Notes: generated from the sequence alone by a model not told the origin. A stretch of 64,000 bases of DNA from Kumtagia ephedrae (GCF_003012745.1 NZ_PXYK01000009.1:124001-188000), one strand, 5' to 3'. Shown: positions 1 to 8,845, counted from the stretch's first letter. Made by a program: numbers and translations.

Positions 1-185
1 TCCGGCAGTCGCTGCTGCTCGCCGGCGGCGTCGAGCCGTCCAGCCAGCAGGTCGAGGTGCTGCTGTCGAGCGCGCTCGAAGCCTGCGAGGGCTATTTCCA
101 AGCCTTCCAGTTCGTGATCTGGTCGGGCATCTCGGCCAAGGATGCGCTGTCGGCGGTGCTGTTCGAGACCCAGGGCAACGCCTGA
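1..185 (+). CDS. Hypothetical protein, C-terminal fragment
   Basis: The reading frame is open from the left edge (first full codon at base 3) to a TGA at 183-185 and encodes the last 60 residues of a protein that starts outside the window. The tail is mildly hydrophobic and ends with ETQGNA. The stop overlaps the csaA start codon by one base (TGATG), so the two genes are probably translationally coupled in one operon. I do not recognise the family from this fragment. Confidence 0.6.
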   Translation, partial: RQSLLLAGGVEPSSQQVEVLLSSALEACEGYFQAFQFVIWSGISAKDALSAVLFETQGNA

Positions 186-541
186 TGGCCGGCGGGCCGG
201 CCAAGCCGGAGATCACCTACGCGGATTTCGACAAGGTCGACATCCGCGCCGGCACCATCGTCGAAGCCGAGCCCTATCCGGAGGCGCGCAAGCCGTCGAT
301 CAAGCTGAAGATCGATTTCGGGACCGAGATCGGCGTGAAGAAATCGTCGGCGCAGGTCACCAAATATTATACGCCCGAGACGCTGGTCGGCCGCCAGGTC
401 TTCGCGGTCGTGAATTTTCCGCCGCGCCAGATCGGCAAGTTCATGTCGGAGGTGCTGACGCTGGGCTTTCCCGACGGCGAGGGCGACGTCGTGCTGGGCG
501 CCATCGAGCGCAGGGTGCCGGACGGCGGCCGTCTGTTCTGA
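185..541 (+). CDS. csaA: tRNA-binding protein, CsaA family
   Basis: This 118-residue protein is a single stand-alone tRNA-binding OB-fold domain like CsaA/YgjH, which dimerise and bind tRNA; CsaA has been described as chaperone-like and linked to protein export. Family signatures are FDKVDIRAGTIVEAEPYPEA near the N-terminus, the KPSIKLKIDFG strand, SAQVTKYY in the middle and the VLGAIERRVPDGGRLF tail. Length matches the family (about 110 residues). The ATG overlaps the stop codon of the upstream gene, which fixes the start. The cytoplasmic location is inferred from the lack of a signal peptide. Confidence 0.9.
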   Translation: MAGGPAKPEITYADFDKVDIRAGTIVEAEPYPEARKPSIKLKIDFGTEIGVKKSSAQVTKYYTPETLVGRQVFAVVNFPPRQIGKFMSEVLTLGFPDGEGDVVLGAIERRVPDGGRLF

Positions 542-597
542 TCTCCCGACGAGGAACCGTTTTGACACCTTGATGCTTTCCGTTCCGCTTGTCGCGA

Positions 598-1677
598 ATG
601 GAGCGGAAGGTGTTGAAGCAGCCCGACGCGGCGGATCTTTCCGCCAGGCCTGATCCCGAGATCTCCGCCAGGGAGGCATCGCTGGTCTATGTCAGCGATG
701 AGGAGCCCGGCATCCGGCGGATGCGCGCCGGCAAGGGATTTTTCTATCGCGGTCCCGATGGCAACCGGGTCGGCGACGCTGGCACGCTCGATCGGATCAG
801 GATGCTGGCGATTCCCCCCGCATGGACGGACGTGTGGATCGCTCCGGTCGAGAGCGGCCACATCCAGGCGACCGGCCGCGACGCCAGGGGACGCAAGCAG
901 TACCGCTACCACGAACGCTGGGCGCTCTGCCGCGACGAGGCGAAATTCTCCAGCCTCGCCGCCTTCGCCGAAGCCCTGCCCGCCCTGCGGGCGCAGGTGG
1001 ACGCCGACCTGCGCCGCCACAACCTGCCGCGCGAGAAGGTGGTGGCGGCGGTCGTCTGGCTGCTCGACAACACGCTGATCCGCGTCGGCAATGCCGCCTA
1101 TGCGCGCGACAACAAAAGCTTCGGCCTCACCACGCTGAAGGACCGGCATGTCGACATCGAGGGCTCGCGCCTGCGCTTCGCCTTCAAGGGCAAGTCCGGC
1201 AAGGAATGGCGCCTCCAACTCGTCGACCGGCGCATCGCGAAAGTCGTGCGGCGCGCGCAGGATCTGCCAGGCCAGCAGCTCTTCCAGTATGTGGATGCCG
1301 AAGGCAGCCGGCATCCCATCGGGTCGCAGGACATCAACCGCTACATCCAGGACGTCTGCGGCCGCGACTTCACCTCGAAGCATTTTCGTACATGGGGCGG
1401 GACGATCCACGCCGTCTCGCTGTTCGCGCAAACGCCGGTGCCGGGCTCGGCTGCCGCGCAGAAACGGGCGATCAACGCCGTGATCGATGCGGTCGCGGCC
1501 CGGCTGGTCAACACCCGCGCCGTCTGCCGCGCCTGCTACATCCATCCGCGCGTGCTGGAGAGCTGGAGCTCCGGTCGGCTTGCCGGGGAACTCGCCGCCG
1601 CCCGCCGGTCGCGCCGCAAGGCGGACGGGCTCGACGAGCAGGAAGTGCTGGTCCGCAATTGGCTGGCGGGCTGCTGA
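598..1677 (+). CDS. DNA topoisomerase IB (poxvirus/eukaryote type)
   Basis: The 359-residue product relaxes supercoiled DNA by cutting one strand through a 3'-phosphotyrosine. The N-terminal DNA-binding part carries GIRRMRAGKGFFY; the catalytic part has GLTTLKDRHV, KGKSGKEW and the KHFRTWGGT segment holding active-site Arg, and the nucleophile lies in CRACYIHPRV at about Tyr314. The size fits bacterial members (about 340-370). No strong ribosome-binding site is visible. I take ATG 598; an in-frame TTG at 589 would add three residues. Bacterial TopIB is patchily distributed, and it sits here alone between csaA and a membrane protein gene. Confidence 0.93.
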   Translation: MERKVLKQPDAADLSARPDPEISAREASLVYVSDEEPGIRRMRAGKGFFYRGPDGNRVGDAGTLDRIRMLAIPPAWTDVWIAPVESGHIQATGRDARGRKQYRYHERWALCRDEAKFSSLAAFAEALPALRAQVDADLRRHNLPREKVVAAVVWLLDNTLIRVGNAAYARDNKSFGLTTLKDRHVDIEGSRLRFAFKGKSGKEWRLQLVDRRIAKVVRRAQDLPGQQLFQYVDAEGSRHPIGSQDINRYIQDVCGRDFTSKHFRTWGGTIHAVSLFAQTPVPGSAAAQKRAINAVIDAVAARLVNTRAVCRACYIHPRVLESWSSGRLAGELAAARRSRRKADGLDEQEVLVRNWLAGC

Positions 1678-1771
1678 TCTTCCGATTCAACGTCGACCGC
1701 TCTCTTTTGCTTCGGCGTTGCTAGCCCACCGAAAATGCCCGATAGATTAGGCGGGCTGTTGGAGGGGTTGG

Positions 1772-2956
1772 ATGAGCGATTCGGTTCGCGAGGTTACGTC
1801 CGTATCTTGGTTCGGGCGCATCTGGCGCTCCCTGGCGGGGCTGATCATCGGTCCGCTGCTGGTCCTTGGCATGATCGTGCTGCTGTTCTGGAACGAGGGC
1901 CGGGCGGTAACGACCGCGGAGGCGCTCGATGAGGGCGCCGGCCTCGTCGTCTCCGTCCAGGCCGGCACGATCGATCCCGCCAATGACGGCAGGCTGGTGC
2001 ATGTCGCCGGCAAAGCCACGACCGACGTCAGCCTGACCGATCCGGACTTCGGCGTTTCGGCCGCGGGGCTTCGCCTCGTCCGGTCGGTGGAGATGTATCA
2101 GTGGCGGGAGGACTCCAAGTCCGAGACCACCACCAAGCTGGGCGGCGGCGAGGAGACGGTCACGACCTACACCTACTCCAAGAAATGGTCGGATCGTGCG
2201 ATCGACTCGACGGACTTCAAGCAGCCGGCGGGGCACGCCAACCCGTCGATGGAGATCGAGGGCCGGCGCTTCCAGGTGGATCGGGCGCGGCTCGGTGCCT
2301 TCGACCTCGACGAACCGGTCCTCGACCTTGTCGGCGGCGAAAGGGCATTGCCGATGGCGCCGGCCCAGAAGGACGCGATCCGCGACGCCTTCTCCGGCTC
2401 CGCCAAGGTGAGCATCGTCGACGGTCGCATCTTCATCGGTCGCGATCCGGCGTCTCCGGCGGTCGGCGACTACCGAATTCGTTATTCGGTGGCGCCGGCG
2501 GGAGACCTCAGCATCGTCGGCCGGCAGGCGGGCGACAGGTTCGAGCCTTACCAAACCAAGGCTGGCCGCAATCTGCTGATGGTCGAAACCGGCTCGGTGC
2601 CGGCCGAGAAGATGTTCGCCGATGCCGTCACGGAAAATACCGTCGTGACCTGGATCGTGCGCATTGCCGGACTGCTGTTCCTGTTCGTCGGCTTCGCCTT
2701 GTTGCTCGGCCCCCTCGGCGTGATCGCCGACGTGCTGCCCTTCCTCGGAAGCATCGTGCGCCTCGGCACCGGGGCGCTCGCCCTGGTGCTGGCGCTGCTG
2801 GCCGGCTTCGTCACCATCGCCGTTGCCTGGTTCTGGTACCGACCGCTGCTGTCGCTCGGCCTGGTAGCCATCGCGCTAGCCGTGGCCTTCGTGCTGTCGA
2901 AACTCGGCAGGGCCCGTGCGACCGCCGCCGCTCCCACCCCGGCGGCAGGGCCTTAG
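1772..2956 (+). CDS. TMEM43 family membrane protein
   Basis: The 394-residue protein has one transmembrane helix near the N-terminus (about residues 17-40, LAGLIIGPLLVLGMIVLLFW), a long soluble domain, and three to four helices in the last 110 residues, with a short basic tail. This is the layout of TMEM43 (LUMA), an inner nuclear membrane protein in animals with bacterial homologues of unknown role. Supporting motifs are LFWNEGRAV, the YQWREDSKSET segment and FVGFALLLGPL. Its last four bases overlap the convergent glycosyltransferase gene. A membrane-organising function is only an analogy. Confidence 0.8.
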   Translation: MSDSVREVTSVSWFGRIWRSLAGLIIGPLLVLGMIVLLFWNEGRAVTTAEALDEGAGLVVSVQAGTIDPANDGRLVHVAGKATTDVSLTDPDFGVSAAGLRLVRSVEMYQWREDSKSETTTKLGGGEETVTTYTYSKKWSDRAIDSTDFKQPAGHANPSMEIEGRRFQVDRARLGAFDLDEPVLDLVGGERALPMAPAQKDAIRDAFSGSAKVSIVDGRIFIGRDPASPAVGDYRIRYSVAPAGDLSIVGRQAGDRFEPYQTKAGRNLLMVETGSVPAEKMFADAVTENTVVTWIVRIAGLLFLFVGFALLLGPLGVIADVLPFLGSIVRLGTGALALVLALLAGFVTIAVAWFWYRPLLSLGLVAIALAVAFVLSKLGRARATAAAPTPAAGP

Positions 2957-4011
2957 GACAACTTCATCTTGCCGACCGTGCCGGGTGCCCGCAGCGTCGC
3001 CGGCTGCGCGTGCGCATCGCGAGCATGCCGCAGGAACAGGCCGGCACAGGCGGCCCAGCTGAAGGTTTCCGCCTTGCGCCGCGCGGTGTCGCGGCCGATC
3101 GACAGGGCGGCCAGCGCCGCATGGCGCAGATCGTCCGAAAGCACACCGCCGATACCGTCGGCCAAAACATCGGCCGGCCCGGTGACCGGATAGGCGGCAA
3201 CCGGCAGGCCGCTGGCGAGCGCTTCCAGCAGCACGATGCCGAAGGTGTCGGTACGGCTGGGAAAGACGAAGACGTCGGCGGACGCGTAGATGTCGGCGAG
3301 ATCCGTGCCAGTCCGCGTGCCGAGGAACGTCACGTCGGGGTGGCTTTCGCGCAGTGTTGCAAGCGCGGGACCGCTGCCGACGACGACCTTGCTGCCGGGC
3401 AGGTCGAGGTCGAGGAAGGCCTGCAAGTTCTTCTCCACCGCGACCCGGCCCACCGACAGGAAGATCGGCCGCGGCAGGTCGAGCACTTGCGGGCGGTCGG
3501 GCCGGTAGAGCTCGGTGTCGACACCGCGCGTCCACAGCCGCGCCTTGGTGAACCTCCGGTCTGTCAGCTCGCGCGCCAGCGACGGCGTGGCGACCAGCAT
3601 GCCGTCTCCGGCATTATGGAAGCGCCGCAGCAAGGCATAGACCCAGCTTTCGGGGAACGGCGCACGGCTGCTCACATATTCCGGGAAGCGCGTGTGGTAG
3701 CTCGTCGTGAAGACCAGTCCGCGCGACAGGCAGTAGCGCCGCGCCAAAATTCCGAGCGGGCCTTCGGTGGCGATGTGGACATGATCGGGCCGGAACGCCT
3801 CGATCCGGCGCGCGACCCGGCCAGGGCCAGGCAGGGCAAGCCGGATGGCCGGATAGGAGGGAAGCGGCACCGTGCGGAAGCCGGCAGGGGTCAGGAACTC
3901 GACCGTAACGCCGGCCTTGGCCAGATGCTCGGCCAGGTTCTGCAGCGTGCGCACCACGCCGTTGACCTGCGGATGCCAGGCATCGGTGACGATGAGGATG
4001 CGCTTGAGCAT
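2953..4011 (-). CDS. GT4-type glycosyltransferase (family 1 group)
   Basis: A 352-residue GT-B retaining glycosyltransferase. The N-terminal Rossmann part starts at MLKRILIVTDAWHPQVNGVV with the HVHIATEGPLG segment; the donor-binding C-terminal part has SVGRVAVEKNLQAF, ADVFVFPSRTDTFG and LLEALASGLPVAAYP, the usual E-x7-E region. It resembles mannosyl/glucosyltransferases acting on glycolipids, but the substrate cannot be read from sequence. An in-frame ATG at 4083 would add 24 low-complexity Ala-rich residues; I prefer 4011 because it begins directly at the first beta strand. It converges on and overlaps the TMEM43 gene by four bases. Confidence 0.85.
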   Translation of the reverse strand: MLKRILIVTDAWHPQVNGVVRTLQNLAEHLAKAGVTVEFLTPAGFRTVPLPSYPAIRLALPGPGRVARRIEAFRPDHVHIATEGPLGILARRYCLSRGLVFTTSYHTRFPEYVSSRAPFPESWVYALLRRFHNAGDGMLVATPSLARELTDRRFTKARLWTRGVDTELYRPDRPQVLDLPRPIFLSVGRVAVEKNLQAFLDLDLPGSKVVVGSGPALATLRESHPDVTFLGTRTGTDLADIYASADVFVFPSRTDTFGIVLLEALASGLPVAAYPVTGPADVLADGIGGVLSDDLRHAALAALSIGRDTARRKAETFSWAACAGLFLRHARDAHAQPATLRAPGTVGKMKLS

Positions 4012-4136
4012 GCCGGTCGCAGCCTCCGCGGCCGGCGCCGTTTCGGCTCCGAAGGTGGCGTTCTGCGCGGCTGGCCGTGGCATGCCGCCTTATTGTGCAG
4101 ATTCCGTGACAGGGGGATGACGCTGCCGGCGGCTCT

Positions 4137-5552
4137 CTATGCCGGTATGCGAACGATCACCCTCAGCCCGCCCAGCGGGCTGTCCTCCAGCTTGATATCG
4201 CCGCCGTGGCTGCGCGCGATGTCGCGGGCGATCGACAGACCGAGCCCGGTACCGCTGGCATCGAGATTACGCGCATTGTCCAGCCGCACGAAGGGCTTGA
4301 AAACCTCCTCCCGCTTGTCCGCCGGGATGCCCGGCCCGTCGTCGTCGATCGTGAGGCGCAGCGTGCCGCGTGTCCGCGATGCCTTGACCTCGATCGTCTT
4401 GGCATAGCGGAAGGCATTGCCCGTCAGGTTCGACAGCAGCCGGCCGAAAGCGTTCGGCCGCACATGGATTTCGGTGATGCCGGAGAGCGTCGTGGCGAGC
4501 TTGCGTTTGCGCAGCTTCGCCTCGTCGCCGAGTTTTTCGAAATAGCCGGCGAGATCGAAGCGGCCGGGATCCTCCAGCGCCTCGCCGCGCGCGAAGGCGA
4601 GATAGCCCTCGAGCATCGCCTGCATGTCGTTGACGTCCTGGTTGAGCGCCTCGGTGTCCGGCTTGGATCCGCTCAGCGCCAGTTGCAGCTTGAAGCGCGT
4701 CAGGATGGTGCGCAGGTCGTGGCTGACGCCGGTCAGCATCGCGGTGCGCTGCTCGATCTGCCGCTCGATGCGCTCGCGCATCTGGATGAAGGCATAGCCG
4801 GCGCGCCGCACCTCCTCGGCGCCGCGCGGGCGGAAGTCCGGCGGCAGCGGCCTGCCCTTGCCGAAGCTCTCGGCCGCCTCCGCCAGTTGGGTGATCGGCT
4901 TGATCTGGTTGCGCAGGAACGGGATGGCGATGCCGAGCAGCAACAGCGAGGTGCCGACCATCCAGACGAGGAAGATATGCGAGTTGGAGGCATAGGCCTG
5001 GTTGCGGCGCACGAAGACGCGCAGCACCTTGTCCTCGAGCTGGATGCGCAGTTCGACGATCTTGGACTCGCCGACCGTGTCGATCCAGAACGGCCGCCTG
5101 ATCTGGTCGCGGATTTCCTCCGACAGCGCCTGATCGAGGATCGAGAAGAACGGTTTTGGCCCGGGCGCCGGCAGCGGGTCCGGCGGCAGGATGTCGATCT
5201 TCATGTCGAGCCGGTTCTGCGCGATGCGGACGAGCTCGGAATAGTCCCCGTCGGGATGCGGATAGGTCTCGATCAGGTCGATCATCGCCGCGACGTCGCG
5301 CACCACCGCCGTCGACAGGCGCTGCGTCACCAACTGCCAGTGGCGTTCCATGAACACCAGCGTCACCACCGACTGCAGCAGGATCATCGGGGCGATGACG
5401 ATGATCAGCGAGCGTGCGTAGAGCCGCTTCGGCAGATAGGCCGAGATCCGCCGCCAGAACACGTTCCAGACCTTCTGGACGAGCCTGTAGGCCGGCCTGC
5501 CGCGACGGCGCCAGTCGGCATAGGCCGTCCGATCGGTGTCCGAAGTCGCCAT
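4137..5552 (-). CDS. EnvZ-like sensor histidine kinase
   Basis: A 471-residue inner-membrane kinase. Two transmembrane helices (about 47-70 and 193-213) flank a periplasmic sensor of about 120 residues, followed by a HAMP linker, the H-box GVSHDLRTILTRFKLQLALS with phospho-acceptor His about 278, and a catalytic domain with N-box NLTGNAFRYAK, DDDGPGIP and GTGLGLSIARDIA. The LRTxLTR form of the H-box is that of the EnvZ group. ATG 5552 has AAAGG just upstream; ATG 5582 is possible. It is probably the partner of the response regulator at 6024-6728, separated from it only by a small gene. Confidence 0.88.
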   Translation of the reverse strand: MATSDTDRTAYADWRRRGRPAYRLVQKVWNVFWRRISAYLPKRLYARSLIIVIAPMILLQSVVTLVFMERHWQLVTQRLSTAVVRDVAAMIDLIETYPHPDGDYSELVRIAQNRLDMKIDILPPDPLPAPGPKPFFSILDQALSEEIRDQIRRPFWIDTVGESKIVELRIQLEDKVLRVFVRRNQAYASNSHIFLVWMVGTSLLLLGIAIPFLRNQIKPITQLAEAAESFGKGRPLPPDFRPRGAEEVRRAGYAFIQMRERIERQIEQRTAMLTGVSHDLRTILTRFKLQLALSGSKPDTEALNQDVNDMQAMLEGYLAFARGEALEDPGRFDLAGYFEKLGDEAKLRKRKLATTLSGITEIHVRPNAFGRLLSNLTGNAFRYAKTIEVKASRTRGTLRLTIDDDGPGIPADKREEVFKPFVRLDNARNLDASGTGLGLSIARDIARSHGGDIKLEDSPLGGLRVIVRIPA

Positions 5553-5657
5553 TGCGCCTTTCCATGCGAGCGACGGGACCATCCCGGCCGCGCCGCCTAT
5601 TCTAGGGCGTAGGCGGGCCGGAGGAAACCGTGCGCCTGATGGTCAGGCGGATAGGCC

Positions 5658-5924
5658 TCAGGCGGATGCGCTCGAGCGGCGCTGCGCCAGTTCCTTGCGG
5701 AACTCGGCCTGCACGGCCTCGAAGAAGCGCAGCACCTCCCGGCGTGCGGCGTCCATGTCGCGCCCCTGCTCGGTCAGTTCCTGCAACAGCCGGCGCGCGG
5801 TTGCGCGCCAATAGCCGTTCGCAGCCTCGCCGCTCAGCGCCGACAGTTCCCCTGCCGCCCGCTTGACGAGCGCCATCCGCCGGTCGATCGGAAAGGCGAT
5901 CAGCTCGGCCGTTTGTTCATGCAT
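5658..5924 (-). CDS. DUF6074 family small protein
   Basis: An 88-residue soluble, mostly helical protein with the N-terminal signature ELIAFPIDRR followed by RRMALVKRAAGEL and a central Trp (GYWRATARRLLQ), which I recognise as the DUF6074 family common in Rhizobiales. No catalytic motif is visible and the function is unknown. The start ATG (5924) is chosen over an in-frame ATG six codons upstream because the conserved part begins there. It lies between the kinase and response regulator genes on the same strand. Confidence 0.65.
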   Translation of the reverse strand: MHEQTAELIAFPIDRRMALVKRAAGELSALSGEAANGYWRATARRLLQELTEQGRDMDAARREVLRFFEAVQAEFRKELAQRRSSASA

Positions 5925-6023
5925 TACGAAAATCCCCACCACTCACACGCGGCGAATCATCCCCTGCCGCGCGGCGAGAGTGGGGGTCGGGTTCAAACAA
6001 ATGCTTAACGCAGCGACGGCCGC

Positions 6024-6728
6024 CTATTCGACGCTCAGCCGGTAGCCGACGCCGCGCACCGTCTGCAGCCATATCGGATTGGCGGGGTCGCGCTCGATCT
6101 TGCGGCGCAACCGGTTGATCTGCACGTCGATGGTGCGCTCGCTGACCTCCGAATCGCCGGCGACCAGCTCGTGGCGCGGAATGGTCTCGCCGGCGCGCGC
6201 CGCGAAGATCGCGAGAATCTCCTGCTCGCGGTCGGTGAGCTTCAGCGGCTCGCCGCTCTTCTTTAGCTCGCGCCGCGCGATCTGGAACGTGTAGGGGCCG
6301 AAGACGAGTTGCTCGACCTTGGGCGTCGGTGACGGCCCGCCGCGGCGCAGGATGTTGTTGATGCGCAGGATGAGCTCGCGCGGATCGAACGGCTTGGGCA
6401 GATAGTCGTCGGCGCCGGCCTCAAGGCCGGCGATGCGGCTGTCGGTCTCCGAGAGCGCGGTCAGCATCAGGATCGGCACCGACTTCTGCTCGCGCAGCGA
6501 TCTGGTCAGTTCCACTCCCGATTCGCCCGGCATCATGATGTCGAGGATGAGCAGGTCGAAATCGAGGCCGGAAAGCTGTCGCCGCGCCTCGTCGGCGTTG
6601 CCGGCGACGGTGACGCGAAATCCGTTCTCGGTGAGATATTGCTTGAGCAGGTTGCGGATGCGGGTGTCGTCGTCGATCACCAGCAGATGCGGCGCATCGT
6701 CGTCCGGAGCCGAAGATAGATCCGTCAT
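6024..6728 (-). CDS. petR: OmpR-family response regulator PetR
   Basis: A 234-residue two-component regulator: receiver domain (about 13-125) with acidic pocket VIDDDT, phospho-acceptor Asp63 in LILDIMMPG, and Lys in LPKPFDPREL, then an OmpR-type winged helix (about 135-234) with LTDREQEILAIF and RTIDVQINRLRRKIE. Its start overlaps the stop of the MarR gene (TGATG), matching the petP-petR pair of Rhodobacter, where PetR is essential and the pair lies upstream of the bc1 genes. Here petABC is about 20 kb away. The nearby EnvZ-like kinase is the likely phosphodonor (inference). Confidence 0.85.
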   Translation of the reverse strand: MTDLSSAPDDDAPHLLVIDDDTRIRNLLKQYLTENGFRVTVAGNADEARRQLSGLDFDLLILDIMMPGESGVELTRSLREQKSVPILMLTALSETDSRIAGLEAGADDYLPKPFDPRELILRINNILRRGGPSPTPKVEQLVFGPYTFQIARRELKKSGEPLKLTDREQEILAIFAARAGETIPRHELVAGDSEVSERTIDVQINRLRRKIERDPANPIWLQTVRGVGYRLSVE

Positions 6729-7270
6729 CAGCCTTCCCCCTCGTTCAACCCACGCGCGTCCTGCCGGCGATCGGAGATCTGGTCGATCTGCTGCCTGAGA
6801 TCGCTGTTGACCATGGCTTTCAGGAATTCTTCCACCGTCTGCCTTTCGTCCGCCGAGAGCGCCTTCAATGCGGCATCGATGCGGCGCGACTGTGGCCGCG
6901 CAAGGTCCAGAGCGAGCTGCCTGCCCGTCTGCGTCGGATAGAGTTCGCGCTGCCGCCGGTCGCGCGGTCCGGGCACCTGGATGATGTAGCCGGCGTCGAC
7001 AAGCTGCTTGAGCACGCGCGCCAGGCTCTGCTTGGTGATCTGCAGCACGTCCAGCAGTTCCGCCACCGTAAGTCCGGGCTTGCGGTTGACGAAATGCAGG
7101 ACGCGATGGTGCGCCCGGCCGAAACCGTAAGCTTCCAGGATCTGGTCTGGATCGGAGGTAAAGTCGCGATATGCGAAGAAGAATAGCTCTATGATGGAGA
7201 GATCGATCCCGTCCTCGCCGCTGAGCGGCGTACGGATTGGTCTGGGTGTGGTCTGGATCCGATCAGCCAT
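6728..7270 (-). CDS. petP: MarR-family regulator PetP
   Basis: A 180-residue MarR-type transcription factor with the winged-helix core LTVAELLDVLQITKQSLARV (recognition helix) and the wing PGPRDRRQRELYPTQTG. The residues around FGRAHHRVLHFVNRKPGLT match the PetP group. Start ATG 7270 is preferred to the much longer frame, since upstream sequence is not protein-like and holds a likely operator. The gene is coupled to petR by a one-base overlap and diverges from ilvE. A TATGTCA-N7-TGACATA palindrome just upstream suggests autoregulation, as is usual for MarR proteins. Confidence 0.83.
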   Translation of the reverse strand: MADRIQTTPRPIRTPLSGEDGIDLSIIELFFFAYRDFTSDPDQILEAYGFGRAHHRVLHFVNRKPGLTVAELLDVLQITKQSLARVLKQLVDAGYIIQVPGPRDRRQRELYPTQTGRQLALDLARPQSRRIDAALKALSADERQTVEEFLKAMVNSDLRQQIDQISDRRQDARGLNEGEG

Positions 7271-7291
7271 CAGGGCCTGCGCTCGCAAATT

Positions 7292-7312
7292 TATGTCAGC
7301 CTTATTGACATA
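7292..7312. promoter_or_regulatory. Candidate MarR/PetP operator
   Basis: A perfect inverted repeat, TATGTCA at 7292-7298 and TGACATA at 7306-7312 with a 7-base spacer, lies 22 bases upstream of the petP start in the divergent petP-ilvE region. Arm length and position fit a MarR-family operator. The assignment to PetP is inference. Confidence 0.5.
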
Positions 7313-7511
7313 TTTTACCCGCCTTGATAATTTTTGCCAAGCTTTTCGGCGGATTGCGATCGAAAAGGCAAGCCGGAGCGGAGATATCCGACACTTCGTG
7401 AGTTTGCCTTGGGTCGCGCATCGCCCTAATCTTTCACCATCAAGGACGGTAGCCGCAACGGCTGCCGCCACTGCAAGAAACGACAAGGGCTGCGGCCCGC
7501 GGGAGGCAGAA

Positions 7512-8405
7512 ATGGCATCCGTTCCCTTCGACCAGCTCGATGGCTTCATCTGGATCAACGGCCAGTTCGTCAAATGGGCCGACGCTAAGATTCATGTGCT
7601 GACACACGGCCTGCATTACGCGAGCGCCGTCTTCGAGGGCGAGCGCGCCTATGGCGGCGAGATCTTCAAGCTGACCGAGCACACCGAACGCCTGCACGAA
7701 TCGGCGCGGATCCTCGGCTTCACCATTCCCTGGTCGGTCGCCGAGATCGACGAGGCCTGCCGCCAACTGCTGAAGAAGCAGGGTTTCGCCGACGCCTATG
7801 TCCGGCCGATCGCCTGGCGCGGCAGCGAGCAGATGGGCGTCTCGGCGCAGAACAACAAGATCAACTGCGCCATCGCCATCTGGCAGTGGCCGAGCTATTT
7901 CGACCCCGCGCAGAAGCTGAAGGGCATCCGCCTCGACATCGCCGAATGGCGCCGCCCCGATCCGCGCACCGCGCCGTCCCGGGCCAAGGCCGCCGGTCTC
8001 TACATGATCTGCACGCTGTCCAAGCATGCGGCCGAGGCCAAGGGCTATGCCGACGCCCTGATGTTCGACTGGCGCGGCTACGTGGCCGAGGCGACCGGCG
8101 CCAACATTTTCTTCGTCAAGGACGGCAAGATCCACACGCCGGCCGCCGACTGCTTCCTTAACGGCATCACCCGGCAGACGGTGATCGATCTTGCCCGGCG
8201 GCGCGGCTTCGAGGTCAACGAGCGGATCATCGAGGCGTCGGAGCTGGAAGGCTTCGAACAGTGCTTCCTGACCGGCACCGCCGCCGAGGTGACGCCCGTC
8301 TCCGAGATCGGCCCGTACCGATTCGAAGTCGGCGAGATCACCAGGACGCTTCTGGAGGATTATACGGCCGCCGTGCAGCCGAAACGGGCAATCGCTGCCG
8401 AGTAA
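7512..8405 (+). CDS. ilvE: Branched-chain amino acid aminotransferase
   Basis: A 297-residue fold-type IV PLP enzyme that transfers the amino group between glutamate and leucine, isoleucine or valine, the last step of their synthesis. Visible are THGLHYASAVFEGERAY, the PLP lysine in SRAKAAGLYM (Lys159), the cofactor glutamate in VAEATGANIFFVK, and the phosphate loop FLTGTAAEVTPV. ATG 7512 follows a GGGAGG ribosome-binding site; an earlier in-frame start would read through the petP promoter. It diverges from petP, so the regions may share control. Confidence 0.93.
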   Translation: MASVPFDQLDGFIWINGQFVKWADAKIHVLTHGLHYASAVFEGERAYGGEIFKLTEHTERLHESARILGFTIPWSVAEIDEACRQLLKKQGFADAYVRPIAWRGSEQMGVSAQNNKINCAIAIWQWPSYFDPAQKLKGIRLDIAEWRRPDPRTAPSRAKAAGLYMICTLSKHAAEAKGYADALMFDWRGYVAEATGANIFFVKDGKIHTPAADCFLNGITRQTVIDLARRRGFEVNERIIEASELEGFEQCFLTGTAAEVTPVSEIGPYRFEVGEITRTLLEDYTAAVQPKRAIAAE

Positions 8406-8438
8406 CCCCGGCATATCAGCCCTGAACCCATAAAAAGC

Positions 8439-8465
8439 GGTGGACGGCGTCGACGTCCACCTTTC
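8439..8465 (+). terminator. Stem-loop terminator after ilvE
   Basis: GGTGGACG (8439-8446) pairs perfectly with CGTCCACC (8454-8461) around a 7-base loop and is followed by TTTCCC. It lies 34 bases beyond the ilvE stop. The T-tract is short. Confidence 0.6.
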
Positions 8466-8546
8466 CCTCACGTCAAGTGAATTGACTGCGGCCCCGATCC
8501 GAGTCTCTCATCCGTTGCCGGCACATGCCGGTGTCCGAGGAGGGAA

Positions 8547-8837
8547 ATGGACATGGAAGCTCTTCTTCCCATCATCATCCAGGCAGTCACCGGTGCGATC
8601 GGCGGATACGGTGTCAGCGCCGCGATGAAGCAGGTGGCGATGAGCGCAGTCACCAAGGTCATCTCCGGTGTGATCGGCGGTGTGGCCGGCGGCCAGATCC
8701 TGACCAACGTGCTCAGCGATCCGACGATGGCCAGCGCCTTCTCCGGCTCGCTCGGCGATGCGGTGGGTGGCGTCGTCGGCGGCGGCATCCTGACGGGTAT
8801 CGTCGGCGCGGTGATGAAGTCGATGAGCAAGGCCTGA
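8547..8837 (+). CDS. Small Gly/Ala-rich membrane protein
   Basis: A 96-residue protein dominated by glycine, alanine and small hydrophobics, with GxxxG-type patterns (GAIGGYGVSAAM, VIGGVAGGQ, VVGGGILTGIVGAVM) like glycine-zipper membrane helices; it ends in KSMSKA. A strong AGGAGGG site sits 4-9 bases before the ATG, and a perfect 12-bp hairpin follows the stop, so it is a stand-alone expressed unit. There are no cysteines or enzyme motifs. I do not recognise a named family; pore-forming or membrane-spanning assembly is possible but unproven. Confidence 0.7.
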   Translation: MDMEALLPIIIQAVTGAIGGYGVSAAMKQVAMSAVTKVISGVIGGVAGGQILTNVLSDPTMASAFSGSLGDAVGGVVGGGILTGIVGAVMKSMSKA

Positions 8838-8845
8838 GGCCTTCC

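Noticed and set aside
2101-4407. A 768-codon plus-strand frame
   Set aside because: It runs in another frame through the TMEM43 gene and antisense to the glycosyltransferase and kinase; its product is Arg/Gly-rich with no domain. High GC produces such shadows.
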